A stretch of DNA of 17,970 bases, taken from Clostridiales bacterium UBA1758 (GTDB lineage Bacteria > Bacillota > Clostridia > Oscillospirales > UBA1758). Each line of letters opens with the position of its first letter. Position 1 is the stretch's first letter. The notes beneath the pieces were generated by a model that was not told the origin of the DNA, ran no database searches, and worked only from the letters and a program-made list of their open reading frames with translations. Below, one piece after another: positions 1 through 6,675 of the stretch. The position numbers were made by a program, and so were the translations under genes. The DNA lies in contig DCHG01000070.1 of the NCBI GenBank assembly GCA_002315595.1, positions 1 through 17,970 on the forward strand. The letters run 5' to 3'.

Positions 1-685
1 TGGAGTTACCGGTGATGGAAACATCGACACCTTCGTGCCACATGATCGCAACACCCTCACGGACGTCGTCAGCACCGAAGCAACGGACGGCGGCACGCTC
101 ACCCTTGGAGTACGGGATTTCCTTAACGACCTTGACTTCGCCGGTGTAGTAGTCAAACTGAGTCTGAACATAGGTGAAGCCATTGATACGTGAAATAATC
201 TGCGCGGCATCCTTGCCGAGACCGTTCAGGATAACGCGAAGAGGAGTTTTGCGTGATTTGTTGGCGTTTCTGGCAATGCCGATCGCACCTTCGGCGGCGG
301 CGAAGGATTCGTGACCTGCGAGGAAGCAGAAGCACTGGGTTTCGTCGCGCAGAAGCATTGCGCCGAGGTTACCGTGGCCAAGACCAACCTTACGGTCGTC
401 GGCGACAGAGCCCGGGATGCAGAAAGCCTGGAGGCCGATGCCGATGGCTTCGGCAGCGTCAGCGGCGGTCTTAACGCCCTTCTTGATTGCGATGGCAGCA
501 CCAACGCAGTAAGCCCAACGGGCATTCTCGAAGGAAATATTCTGGGTATCCTTCACGATTTCGTAAGGATCAAAGCCCTTTGCTTTGCAGATCTCACGGC
601 ATTCTTCAACAGAGGAGATACCGTATTCTTTGATGACGGCATTGATTTTGTCAATACGTCTTTCATAGCTTTCAAAAAGTGCCAT
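1..685 (-). CDS. GGGtGRT family protein, N-terminal part (gene runs off the window)
   Basis: The reading frame is open from an ATG at 685 to the window edge, giving 228 codons and no stop. The start is set by a strong SD (GGAGGAG) six bases upstream. The protein begins MALFESYERRIDKINAV and contains ECREICKAKG, GIGLQAFCIPGSVADD, VGLGHGNLGAMLL, FLAGHESFAAAEGAIGIA, VILNGLGKDAAQIISRIN and DDVREGVAIMWHEGVDVSI. From memory this run matches the clostridial GGGtGRT family very closely; the Gly-rich stretch that names the family would lie beyond position 1. No signal peptide or membrane segment is visible, so it should be cytoplasmic. The biochemical function of the family is not known to me. It starts 17 bp after the NifU-like gene and is almost certainly co-transcribed and functionally paired with it. 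I am confident of the family, not of the role. Confidence 0.9.
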   Translation of the reverse strand, partial: MALFESYERRIDKINAVIKEYGISSVEECREICKAKGFDPYEIVKDTQNISFENARWAYCVGAAIAIKKGVKTAADAAEAIGIGLQAFCIPGSVADDRKVGLGHGNLGAMLLRDETQCFCFLAGHESFAAAEGAIGIARNANKSRKTPLRVILNGLGKDAAQIISRINGFTYVQTQFDYYTGEVKVVKEIPYSKGERAAVRCFGADDVREGVAIMWHEGVDVSITGNS

Positions 686-702
686 TATTGTCTCCTCCTT
701 CC

Positions 703-1395
703 TTATTCGTGACGCGGGTCAATGTAGCGAGCCGCCTCATCAAAGCGGCCGTAGGTGCCGGTCGCCTTTTTGTAGGCTTCGTTCGCGTCCATGCCGGCCT
801 TGATATTTTCCATCATCGGGCCCATCTTGACGAACTGATAACCGATGATCTGGTCTTCGGCGTCGAGAGCGAGCTTGGTGATGTAGCCTTCGGTCAATTG
901 CAGATAGCGCGGACCTTTGGACTTGGTGGCGTAGGTGGTACCAACCTGACCGGTAAGACCTTTACCGAGGTCTTCGAGACCGGCACCGATCGGCAAACCG
1001 CCCTCAGAGAACGCGGTCTGGCTACGACCGTAAACGATTTGCAGGAACAGTTCGCGCATAGCGGTATTGATAGCATCGCAGACGAGGTCGGTGTTAAGAG
1101 CCTCGAGAATGGTTTTGCCGATAAGAATTTCAGACGCCATAGCGGCGGAGTGAGTCATACCGGTGCAACCGAGAGTTTCGACAAGAGCCTCTTCGATGAT
1201 GCCGTCTTTAATGTTCAGCGTGAGTTTGCAAGCGCCCTGCTGAGGTGCGCACCAACCCACACCATGTGTGAGACCGGAAATATCCTTAATCTCTTTTGCC
1301 TGAACCCATTTTCCCTCTTCCGGGATCGGAGCCGGACCATGATATGCACCCTTTGCGACGCATGTCATTTTTTCAACTTCTCCGGTGTAATTCAA
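703..1395 (-). CDS. NifU-like iron-sulfur cluster assembly scaffold family protein
   Basis: This 230-residue protein resembles the NifU/IscU N-terminal fold. The stretch ALVETLGCTGMTHSAAMASE (residues 70-89) corresponds to the conserved GC-x-[ST]-x5-S segment of that family, with C77 as the likely scaffold cysteine. C49, C56 and C106 are further candidate ligands. It is longer than a plain IscU (about 130 aa), with a C-terminal extension ending YGRFDEAARYIDPRHE. I chose the TTG at 1395 because AAAGGAG lies eight bases upstream. An in-frame ATG at 1413 has only a GGGGG as possible SD, and one at 1464 lies inside the leader hairpin. The gene is first in a two-gene operon with the GGGtGRT gene, 17 bp ahead of it. 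Family knowledge suggests Fe-S cluster handling; the actual client is unknown. No cysteine desulfurase gene is present in the window. Confidence 0.85.
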   Translation of the reverse strand: MNYTGEVEKMTCVAKGAYHGPAPIPEEGKWVQAKEIKDISGLTHGVGWCAPQQGACKLTLNIKDGIIEEALVETLGCTGMTHSAAMASEILIGKTILEALNTDLVCDAINTAMRELFLQIVYGRSQTAFSEGGLPIGAGLEDLGKGLTGQVGTTYATKSKGPRYLQLTEGYITKLALDAEDQIIGYQFVKMGPMMENIKAGMDANEAYKKATGTYGRFDEAARYIDPRHE

Positions 1396-1429
1396 GAAAA
1401 ACGCTCCTTTCATATGAGTCATCCCCCAT

Positions 1430-1468
1430 AAAAAAGCCGTGGACGCTCCGTTTCGGAACCTCAACGAC
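1430..1468 (-). promoter_or_regulatory. Leader hairpin with U-tract (possible attenuator) ahead of the NifU-like gene
   Basis: Read on the minus strand, GTCGT pairs with ACGGC, then GA with UC, one G-C pair and UUCCG with CGGAG around an AAA loop, with two single mismatches. Six U residues follow directly (1430-1435). The form is that of an intrinsic terminator, yet it sits between the promoter (1509-1537) and the coding start (1395). A CCCCA before the hairpin (about 1481-1485) could pair with UGGGG after it (about 1423-1428), giving an enclosing helix just upstream of the SD. I do not recognise a known riboswitch class. The pairing is read directly; regulation is inferred. Confidence 0.5.
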
Positions 1469-1508
1469 TAAAAACTTTCAGTGGGGCGAATCTCATTATT
1501 TCGTAAAT

Positions 1509-1537
1509 ATTATATCAACTCCCGCAATTTTTGTCAA
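1509..1537 (-). promoter_or_regulatory. Sigma-A-type promoter for the NifU-like/GGGtGRT operon
   Basis: On the minus strand there is a perfect -35 TTGACA (1532-1537), a 17-bp spacer and a perfect -10 TATAAT (1509-1514). Transcription should start near 1502, leaving a leader of roughly 105 nt before the TTG start at 1395. That leader holds the hairpin at 1430-1468. Confidence 0.85.
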
Positions 1538-1593
1538 TAAAACAATCATGGTAATTCAAGACAAAATAAGCGGAAATTGGCGAAAAATAAATC

Positions 1594-1622
1594 TTGAAAA
1601 CATAATTCTCATGTTGTATAAT
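1594..1622 (+). promoter_or_regulatory. Promoter of the tRNA-Gly gene
   Basis: TTGAAA (1594-1599), a 17-bp spacer and TATAAT (1617-1622) lie just upstream of the tRNA. The predicted start point near 1629 is only a few bases before the mature 5' end at 1634, so little 5' processing is needed. Confidence 0.8.
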
Positions 1623-1633
1623 AATAAAGCAGT

Positions 1634-1708
1634 GCGGGAATAGTTCAGCGATAGAGCGTCTGCTTCCCAAGCAGAATGTCGCGGGTTTGAATCCCGTTTC
1701 CCGCTCCA
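1634..1708 (+). tRNA. tRNA-Gly, anticodon CCC
   Basis: The acceptor arm GCGGGAA (1634-1640) pairs with TTCCCGC (1698-1704), followed by T and an encoded CCA (1705-1708). The anticodon stem TCTGC/GCAGA (1659-1663/1671-1675) closes the loop TTCCCAA with anticodon CCC at 1666-1668. The T arm GCGGG-TTTGAAT-CCCGT is canonical. CCC reads GGG glycine codons. The gene stands alone, with its own promoter and terminator. Confidence 0.96.
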
Positions 1709-1714
1709 TTGTTT

Positions 1715-1750
1715 CAAGAGTTTCGATTTTCGTCGAAACTCTTGTTTTTT
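1715..1750 (+). terminator. Intrinsic terminator of tRNA-Gly
   Basis: A perfect 12-bp stem, CAAGAGTTTCGA (1715-1726) with TCGAAACTCTTG (1733-1744), has a 6-nt loop and is followed directly by six T residues (1745-1750). It begins six bases after the encoded CCA. Confidence 0.9.
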
Positions 1751-1776
1751 GTAAAATGAAAAATCCATCAACTAAT

Positions 1777-1805
1777 TTGAATTATCATATTACTTGTGGT
1801 AAAAT
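1777..1805 (+). promoter_or_regulatory. Promoter of the CDF exporter gene
   Basis: TTGAAT (1777-1782), a 17-bp spacer and TAAAAT (1800-1805) precede the gene, with TG one base before the -10 (extended -10 form). The start point would be near 1812, giving a leader of about 28 nt that carries the SD AAGAAGGA. I see no riboswitch and no clear metal-repressor operator in this short space. Confidence 0.7.
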
Positions 1806-1839
1806 AAAGACGAGCAATACAAGCAAAGAAGGAATTCCC

Positions 1840-2724
1840 ATGAAAACGGAAAAAAATATCCTCATCGCGTTTTTACTGAACCTCTTTTTTTCAGTGGTTG
1901 AGTTTTTGGGCGGCGCGTTTACGGGCAGTGTCGCCATTGTATCGGATGCGGTACACGATCTCGGCGACGCGTTCAGCATCGGTTTGTCGTGGATTCTTGA
2001 AAAAAAGAGCAAAACGCAACCGAACGAGGTCTACACCTACGGTTATGCACGTTATTCCGTCATCGGGAGCGTCATTACGACAACAGTGCTTCTTGCAGGA
2101 TCAGGACTGATGATTTATCATTCCGTTCAAAGGATTATTACCCCGACGCCGATCAATTATTCGGGCATGATCGCAATGGGCGTGTTCGGCGTTGTGGTCA
2201 ACTGCTTTGCGGCGTTTTTCACACGGGATGGCGATTCACTCAATCAAAGAGCGGTAAATCTGCATATGCTTGAGGATGTGCTGGGTTGGATCGTCGTGCT
2301 TGTGGGCGCGATTGTGATGAAATTTACGGATATTCCCGTCATAGATCCGTGTATGTCGATCGGTGTGGCGGTTTATATTTTGATTGAAACGATTAAGAAT
2401 TTAAAAGAAATATTGAATATTTTCTTGGAAAAAATCCCAACTGGGATGAATATCAGCGAAATTCGCGAACATTTGATGAAAATCGACGGAGTTGAGGATG
2501 TTCACCACATTCATCTTTGGACGATGGACGGACAGAGCAATTTCGCTACCGTTCATGTTGTGACCGACGCAGATGCGAGAACGATCAAGGATACAATTCG
2601 AGAAGAACTTTCTGAACATCGGATCGGACACGTGACGATTGAAATTGAAAAACCGGGCGAAATCTGCGCGATGGAACATTGCAAAACCGAGGAGCATCAC
2701 CCGATTGGTCGTCATCACCATTGA
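1840..2724 (+). CDS. Cation diffusion facilitator (CDF) family metal exporter
   Basis: This 294-residue protein has about six membrane helices (residues 7-185) followed by a cytoplasmic metal-sensing domain (about 205-270). CDF transporters export divalent metals, usually Zn2+, Cd2+ or Co2+, in exchange for protons. The two intramembrane HxxxD pairs that form the transport site are present: H39/D43 in VHDLGD and H142/D146 in HMLEDVLGW. Family knowledge ties the HD-HD set to Zn/Cd selectivity. The C-terminal domain has VEDVHHIHLWTMDG (218-231), typical of CzcD/ZitB-like members. The tail EHCKTEEHHPIGRHHH is rich in histidine and may bind metal. The ATG at 1840 is preceded by AAGAAGGA at good spacing. 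The gene stands alone between its promoter and a bidirectional terminator. The subfamily is clear; the exact metal is not. Confidence 0.93.
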   Translation: MKTEKNILIAFLLNLFFSVVEFLGGAFTGSVAIVSDAVHDLGDAFSIGLSWILEKKSKTQPNEVYTYGYARYSVIGSVITTTVLLAGSGLMIYHSVQRIITPTPINYSGMIAMGVFGVVVNCFAAFFTRDGDSLNQRAVNLHMLEDVLGWIVVLVGAIVMKFTDIPVIDPCMSIGVAVYILIETIKNLKEILNIFLEKIPTGMNISEIREHLMKIDGVEDVHHIHLWTMDGQSNFATVHVVTDADARTIKDTIREELSEHRIGHVTIEIEKPGEICAMEHCKTEEHHPIGRHHH

Positions 2725-2743
2725 TGGCGTTGAAAGGAATAAA

Positions 2744-2781
2744 AAGAAGGTGAGAGCGTCAGAGGACGACCTCACCTTCTT
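2744..2781. terminator. Bidirectional terminator between the CDF gene and the rnf/DUF4015 operon
   Basis: AAGAAGGTGAG (2744-2754) pairs perfectly with CTCACCTTCTT (2771-2781), and an inner CGTC/GACG stem lies inside. The plus strand continues with a T-rich run (2786-2790). The minus strand runs into TTTTTA. Both converging genes, ending at 2724 (plus) and 2792 (minus), can use it. Confidence 0.85.
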
Positions 2782-2791
2782 GTGATTTTTA

Positions 2792-3964
2792 CTACTTATT
2801 TGGCGGGAAAATGGCGGAATCATAGCCGCCACCGGTCAATATAGCAACAAAATTGTCCGATCCGCTGGCGAACATACTTTGGAACATATAATCGAGCGAC
2901 GATAGTTGTTCCGACTGCATGATTGCGACGACACGGCGATCGTCATTGGATCCGAAATGCTCCACCGCGGCGGTGTAAACATCCGGCTCAAAAGTGTAAC
3001 GGCGGGCGTCGGACGGGTAAACGAAGATGCGATCAAAGACGCGATAGAACCCGTCGATGTCCTGTCCACCTGCCCCGTATCCCGCGTCAAGTGTCGGATC
3101 GTACCCGCAAATCGCGCTGAACAATGTCTGCGGGTAATTGTCGGCAAGTTTCGCGATTTTTGCAACAAAGGAAGTGATCGTACTTTCAAGCGATTTATCC
3201 GAAGAATACGCGATATACCCCGTTTTCCCCGCCTGCGGGAAACAAAGGTTATCCAAAATCACTTCGTCCACGCCGAAGTCCGCGGCAATGGTGATTTGCG
3301 AAAGGATGTAATCACAGCCTTGGGTGGAATTGGGAGAGATCCATGCGGTGTACTGCCAGTCAAGCCATGACTTTCCACTCTGTGTGACAATGCCGGTACC
3401 GGCGTTTTCACGCGGATACGTTCCGTCGCGGAAGCAGGAAACGCGTGCCGCAACTCGTAGTCCGCGCCCCTTAAAGGCGTCGACGAGGTATTGAATTCGG
3501 TCGACTTCCTCCTGCGTGCCCATTGCGGTACCGATATCGGGTTTGACATCCAAAATTACGGTATCAAGTCCCGCGTGCAGGCAGGTTTTTGCGGCGTTGT
3601 CAAAGGCAACGGCGTCGGCAAGATCGGTAATCGAATAAGTTGCGGCGCGAATGGTCGTGTCAAGCGTGCGCGGTTGATCGTTCGAATCCTCGATGATGAT
3701 GTCGATCCCCGTGCCGTCATCGGTTTCGGGATCGTCCGCCGTTTCGTCAACGGGTGAACTATCGGCAGGATCGTTAGCCTTTTCATCGACGGTAAAGAAT
3801 TCTTTTACCCGATCGAGACTGACGATTTCCTCAAATCGTTCGGTGTCAACGGAGATGACGCCCCAAATATTGAGAAGCACCAAAAAAGCGATCATACAAA
3901 GAATGATCAAGATGACGGACAGGCAACCTGTCGGTCTGCGCCGTCCGCGGTAATTGCGGGCCAA
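2792..3964 (-). CDS. Membrane-anchored DUF4015 putative glycoside hydrolase
   Basis: This 390-residue protein has a short basic N-terminus (ARNYRGRRRP), one hydrophobic segment (about 14-37), an acidic Asp/Glu/Pro-rich linker (about 58-100) and a C-terminal TIM-barrel-like domain (about 105-390). The domain shows GLDTVILDVKPDIG, a VILDNLCFP strand and many barrel-like alternations, typical of the DUF4015 family of putative glycosyl hydrolases. The topology suggests it is anchored with the domain outside the cell. I chose the TTG at 3964 because AAAGGGG lies eight bases upstream; a further TTG at 3982 lacks a good SD. It starts 25 bp after rnfB stops, with no terminator seen between them, so it is probably the last gene of the rnf operon. 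The substrate is unknown. Confidence 0.8.
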   Translation of the reverse strand: MARNYRGRRRPTGCLSVILIILCMIAFLVLLNIWGVISVDTERFEEIVSLDRVKEFFTVDEKANDPADSSPVDETADDPETDDGTGIDIIIEDSNDQPRTLDTTIRAATYSITDLADAVAFDNAAKTCLHAGLDTVILDVKPDIGTAMGTQEEVDRIQYLVDAFKGRGLRVAARVSCFRDGTYPRENAGTGIVTQSGKSWLDWQYTAWISPNSTQGCDYILSQITIAADFGVDEVILDNLCFPQAGKTGYIAYSSDKSLESTITSFVAKIAKLADNYPQTLFSAICGYDPTLDAGYGAGGQDIDGFYRVFDRIFVYPSDARRYTFEPDVYTAAVEHFGSNDDRRVVAIMQSEQLSSLDYMFQSMFASGSDNFVAILTGGGYDSAIFPPNK

Positions 3965-3989
3965 AAGCCCATCCCCTTTCAAAGAAGGA

Positions 3990-4868
3990 TTATTTCAAAT
4001 TGTCGACGGAAAGATCGTCGGATTCGTTTTCCGTTTCGGCTTCCGCCGCCATCGCGGCTTCCATTGCTTCGCCGATTTTGGTATCTTTGATGAGGTGACG
4101 CGGGCATTTATCCGCACATTCACCGCAACCTGTGCATTTTTCGTAATCAATCACGGCGAGATTATTGATGACCTTGATTGCGTCGTGGGTACAGGTTCTT
4201 TCGCAGATCTTGCAACCCAAACAACCGATTTCGCAAATTTTACGAAGGTCGGCACCGCGTTGTTGTGAGGAGCAAAGGACGCTGACATCCGCCGTGTACG
4301 GCACGGCGACAATGACATGACGCGGGCAGGTATTCACGCAACGAAGACACCCCGTGCATTTTTCGTGGTCGACAACGGCGACGCCGTTTTTGATCGATAA
4401 CGCTCCGAACTGGCACGCGGCAACGCAGGAACCGAGACCGAGACAGCCGTAGGGACACTCTTTCGGACCTCCTGCAAGTTTGGCGGCAGCAATGCAATCG
4501 TGCAGACCGGAATAAATATAACGATTCTGCGAGTGTTCGCCGCCAGAGCAACGGACAAGCGCAGTCATGCGAATATTTTGCGTAATGGTGATTCCGAGTT
4601 TTTCGGCGATCTGCGCCGGAGTGTCGGGATTGCAGGCGACACAAAGCGTTGGTGACGCATTTCCCGCAAGAATCGCTTCGGCAAGAGCCGAACAACCTGC
4701 ATAACCGCAACCGCCGCAGTTTGCGCCCGGAAGCATTGCGACGATTTCGTCGAACCGTTCGTCCTTTTCAACGGCGAAGCATTTGGAAGCGATCGACAAA
4801 ATAACCCCGAATAGCAAGCCGATGCCCGCAAGTGCAAGGACTGCTTTTAAAATACCCATATAATCCAT
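3990..4868 (-). CDS. rnfB: Rnf complex subunit B, polyferredoxin electron-entry subunit
   Basis: RnfB takes electrons from reduced ferredoxin and passes them into the membrane complex. This 292-residue copy has an N-terminal membrane helix (about 5-27) and a first cluster site C51-x2-C54-x4-C59-x16-C76 (NCGGCGYAGC), characteristic of RnfB. It continues with a run of ferredoxin-type motifs: C138/C142/C148/C152, C171-x2-C-x2-C-x3-C181, C212/C216/C219/C222/C226 and C245-x2-C-x2-C-x3-C255. The tail is Ala/Glu-rich. The length is normal for clostridial RnfB, longer than the enterobacterial form. The ATG at 4868 has GGAGG eight bases upstream. It is the sixth rnf gene, 15 bp after rnfA. Confidence 0.97.
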   Translation of the reverse strand: MDYMGILKAVLALAGIGLLFGVILSIASKCFAVEKDERFDEIVAMLPGANCGGCGYAGCSALAEAILAGNASPTLCVACNPDTPAQIAEKLGITITQNIRMTALVRCSGGEHSQNRYIYSGLHDCIAAAKLAGGPKECPYGCLGLGSCVAACQFGALSIKNGVAVVDHEKCTGCLRCVNTCPRHVIVAVPYTADVSVLCSSQQRGADLRKICEIGCLGCKICERTCTHDAIKVINNLAVIDYEKCTGCGECADKCPRHLIKDTKIGEAMEAAMAAEAETENESDDLSVDNLK

Positions 4869-4883
4869 AGTTCAGTCCTCCGA

Positions 4884-5468
4884 TCAAATAACCATGCCCT
4901 GAAAGCCCATGAAAGCGAGTGCCATGAGTGCGGCGGTGACAAGTGCGATCGGGAAGCCTTCGAAACATTTCGGACATTCCGAAAGTTCCAAACGCTCGCG
5001 CACACTTGAAAACAGAACGATGGCGAGCATAAAGCCGACGCCGGACATTGCGGCATAAAGTACGCTTTGGAAGAAGCCGTAGGAGTTTTCGGCGGCTTTC
5101 AGCGCAATGCCGAGGACGGCGCAGTTGGTCGTAATAAGCGGCAGATAGATGCCGAGTGCCTGATACAGTGACGGCATTGTTTTGGCAAGGAACATTTCGA
5201 CCAATTGGACAAGTCCCGCAATGACCAAAATGAATGCCACGGTCTGCATATACTCCAAACCCAGCGGAATAAGAACGAAATTGTTGACAAGATATGTGGC
5301 TGCCGTCGAGATCGTCATGACGAAAATGACGGCAAGACCCATTCCGATTGCAGAGGATGAATTTTTGGAAACACCGAGGAAGGCACAAATACCGAGAAAT
5401 TGTACCAAAACGACGTTTTCAATCAAAATTGCACCGAGCGAGAGGGTAAAAATTTGACCGAAACTCAT
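4884..5468 (-). CDS. rnfA: Rnf complex subunit A, integral membrane protein
   Basis: This 194-residue protein has about six membrane helices. RnfA and RnfE are homologous, lie in inverted topology and hold an Fe-S cluster between them at the centre of the complex. The expected cysteines are present, C28 in LGICAFLG and C116 in LITTNCAVLG. Strong family landmarks are IENVVLVQFLG (16-26) and the C-terminal FSSVRERLE stretch. The ATG overlaps the rnfE stop by 4 bp (ATGA), with GGAGGTG just upstream, which points to translational coupling and supports equal amounts of the two subunits. Confidence 0.97.
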   Translation of the reverse strand: MSFGQIFTLSLGAILIENVVLVQFLGICAFLGVSKNSSSAIGMGLAVIFVMTISTAATYLVNNFVLIPLGLEYMQTVAFILVIAGLVQLVEMFLAKTMPSLYQALGIYLPLITTNCAVLGIALKAAENSYGFFQSVLYAAMSGVGFMLAIVLFSSVRERLELSECPKCFEGFPIALVTAALMALAFMGFQGMVI

Positions 5469-6088
5469 TTGCGCACCTCCCTACGACCCTTGGTTTGTGC
5501 GGTGAGTTTTTGTACGAGGGCGATCACTATGCCGAGCGTCAAGAATCCGCCGACAGGCATAATCATCAGAGTTGCGGGTTGAAAATGACCGCCGAAAACC
5601 GAAAGCCCCCAAATCGTTCCCGCACCGAGAAGTTCACGAATGGTGGAAACGATGGCGAGTGCGCCGGTAAAACCGAGCCCCATTGCAAGTCCGTCCACGG
5701 CGGAGAGAAAGACGGAATTTTTCGACGCAAAGGCTTCTGCACGGGCGAGGATGATGCAGTTGACGACGATCAGCGGAATGAAAATACCGAGAGACGCCGA
5801 AAGTTCCGGCAGATAGGCTTCCATCAAAAGGTCGATCATCGTGACAAAGCCCGCAATAACAACGATGTAAGCGGCAATGCGGATCTTTGATGGGATGATG
5901 CGGCGGAGCATCGAGATCATAATGTTGGAACAGATCAAAACCATGGTCGCTGCAAATCCCATACCGATGCCGTTTTTGAGCGAGGTCGAGGTTGCAAGTA
6001 ACGGACAGTTACCGAGCAGGAGAACAAACGACGGATTTTGATAGACAATTCCGTTGAGGAGCGTTTTTTTCACTTCTGTTTTATTCAT
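5465..6088 (-). CDS. rnfE: Rnf complex subunit E, integral membrane protein
   Basis: This 207-residue membrane protein is the partner and homologue of RnfA. Landmarks are NPSFVLLLGNCPLLATS (18-34, with C28), LIVVNCIILARAEAFASKN (106-124, with C111) and IRELLGAGT. The two cysteines match those that share an Fe-S cluster with RnfA. Its ATG overlaps the rnfG stop by 4 bp, and its own stop overlaps the rnfA start by 4 bp. A GGAGGTGGAACC stretch upstream of 6088 serves as SD. Length and topology are normal for the family. Confidence 0.97.
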   Translation of the reverse strand: MNKTEVKKTLLNGIVYQNPSFVLLLGNCPLLATSTSLKNGIGMGFAATMVLICSNIMISMLRRIIPSKIRIAAYIVVIAGFVTMIDLLMEAYLPELSASLGIFIPLIVVNCIILARAEAFASKNSVFLSAVDGLAMGLGFTGALAIVSTIRELLGAGTIWGLSVFGGHFQPATLMIMPVGGFLTLGIVIALVQKLTAQTKGRREVRK

Positions 6089-6675
6089 GGTTCCACCTCC
6101 GTAGCGGCGACGGACAAGGTACCGACAGCGGCAATTGCCGCGTTGACGCCGTTGGTGATTGCGGTGGAGGAACGGGTTGCACCGGAGATAGCCGCAATAT
6201 CACCGCTTCCACCGGATTTGTAAAGTTTCAGTTCGCCGGATTTGCCGATGTACTGTTTCAAAAATACAGGATCGTTGGTTTTCGTGCCGAGACCGGGCGT
6301 TTCGGACATACTGATGATACGAAGATCGTTGACCGTGAGATCGGAATTGATGCCGATGGCGAGTTCGATTTCCCCACCGAAGCCTTTCGGGGCGGCAAGG
6401 ACACAATAACCGACTTCGCTTTCGCCGGAAATGGCACGGTAGATTGAGGTGACGGGATCGGAGAGTTCCAAATCTTCGACGAGGTCAAAATGATCCGCAT
6501 CGGGCATGACTTCGAGCATTGCCGTATCGAGTTTTTCGCGGTTGCTTTCGGCGATCTGATCCTTTGTCAACTCATAGACAAAGCCGAGAAGGAGAGCCGT
6601 CACAGCCGTGATCGCAACAAGTACGATCGTCAGGCGACCGGCTCCCGACGAACGGGGATTATTACCGTCAGGCAT
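6085..6675 (-). CDS. rnfG: Rnf complex subunit G, flavoprotein with covalent FMN
   Basis: This 196-residue protein has one N-terminal membrane helix (about 14-35) and an extracytoplasmic FMN-binding domain. The flavinylation motif SGAT is at 164-167 (AAISGATRSST), where family knowledge places FMN on T167 by a phosphodiester bond made by ApbE. The acidic residue that often stands three before the S/T-GAT is alanine here, with Asp further upstream (D159). The ETPGLGTKTND segment (125-135) is another strong family mark. The ATG lies inside the end of rnfD (8-bp overlap), with GGAGG nine bases upstream. No apbE is present in the window, so the maturase must be elsewhere. Confidence 0.95.
   Translation of the reverse strand: MPDGNNPRSSGAGRLTIVLVAITAVTALLLGFVYELTKDQIAESNREKLDTAMLEVMPDADHFDLVEDLELSDPVTSIYRAISGESEVGYCVLAAPKGFGGEIELAIGINSDLTVNDLRIISMSETPGLGTKTNDPVFLKQYIGKSGELKLYKSGGSGDIAAISGATRSSTAITNGVNAAIAAVGTLSVAATEVEP

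Noticed and set aside
679..1431. 250-aa open frame on the plus strand
   Set aside because: It is antisense to the NifU-like gene, has no SD, and its composition is that of a complementary-strand shadow; the minus-strand protein has clear family motifs.
1296..1643. 115-aa plus-strand frame reaching into the tRNA
   Set aside because: It covers the minus-strand gene start, two promoters and the first bases of the tRNA, and has no SD or domain.
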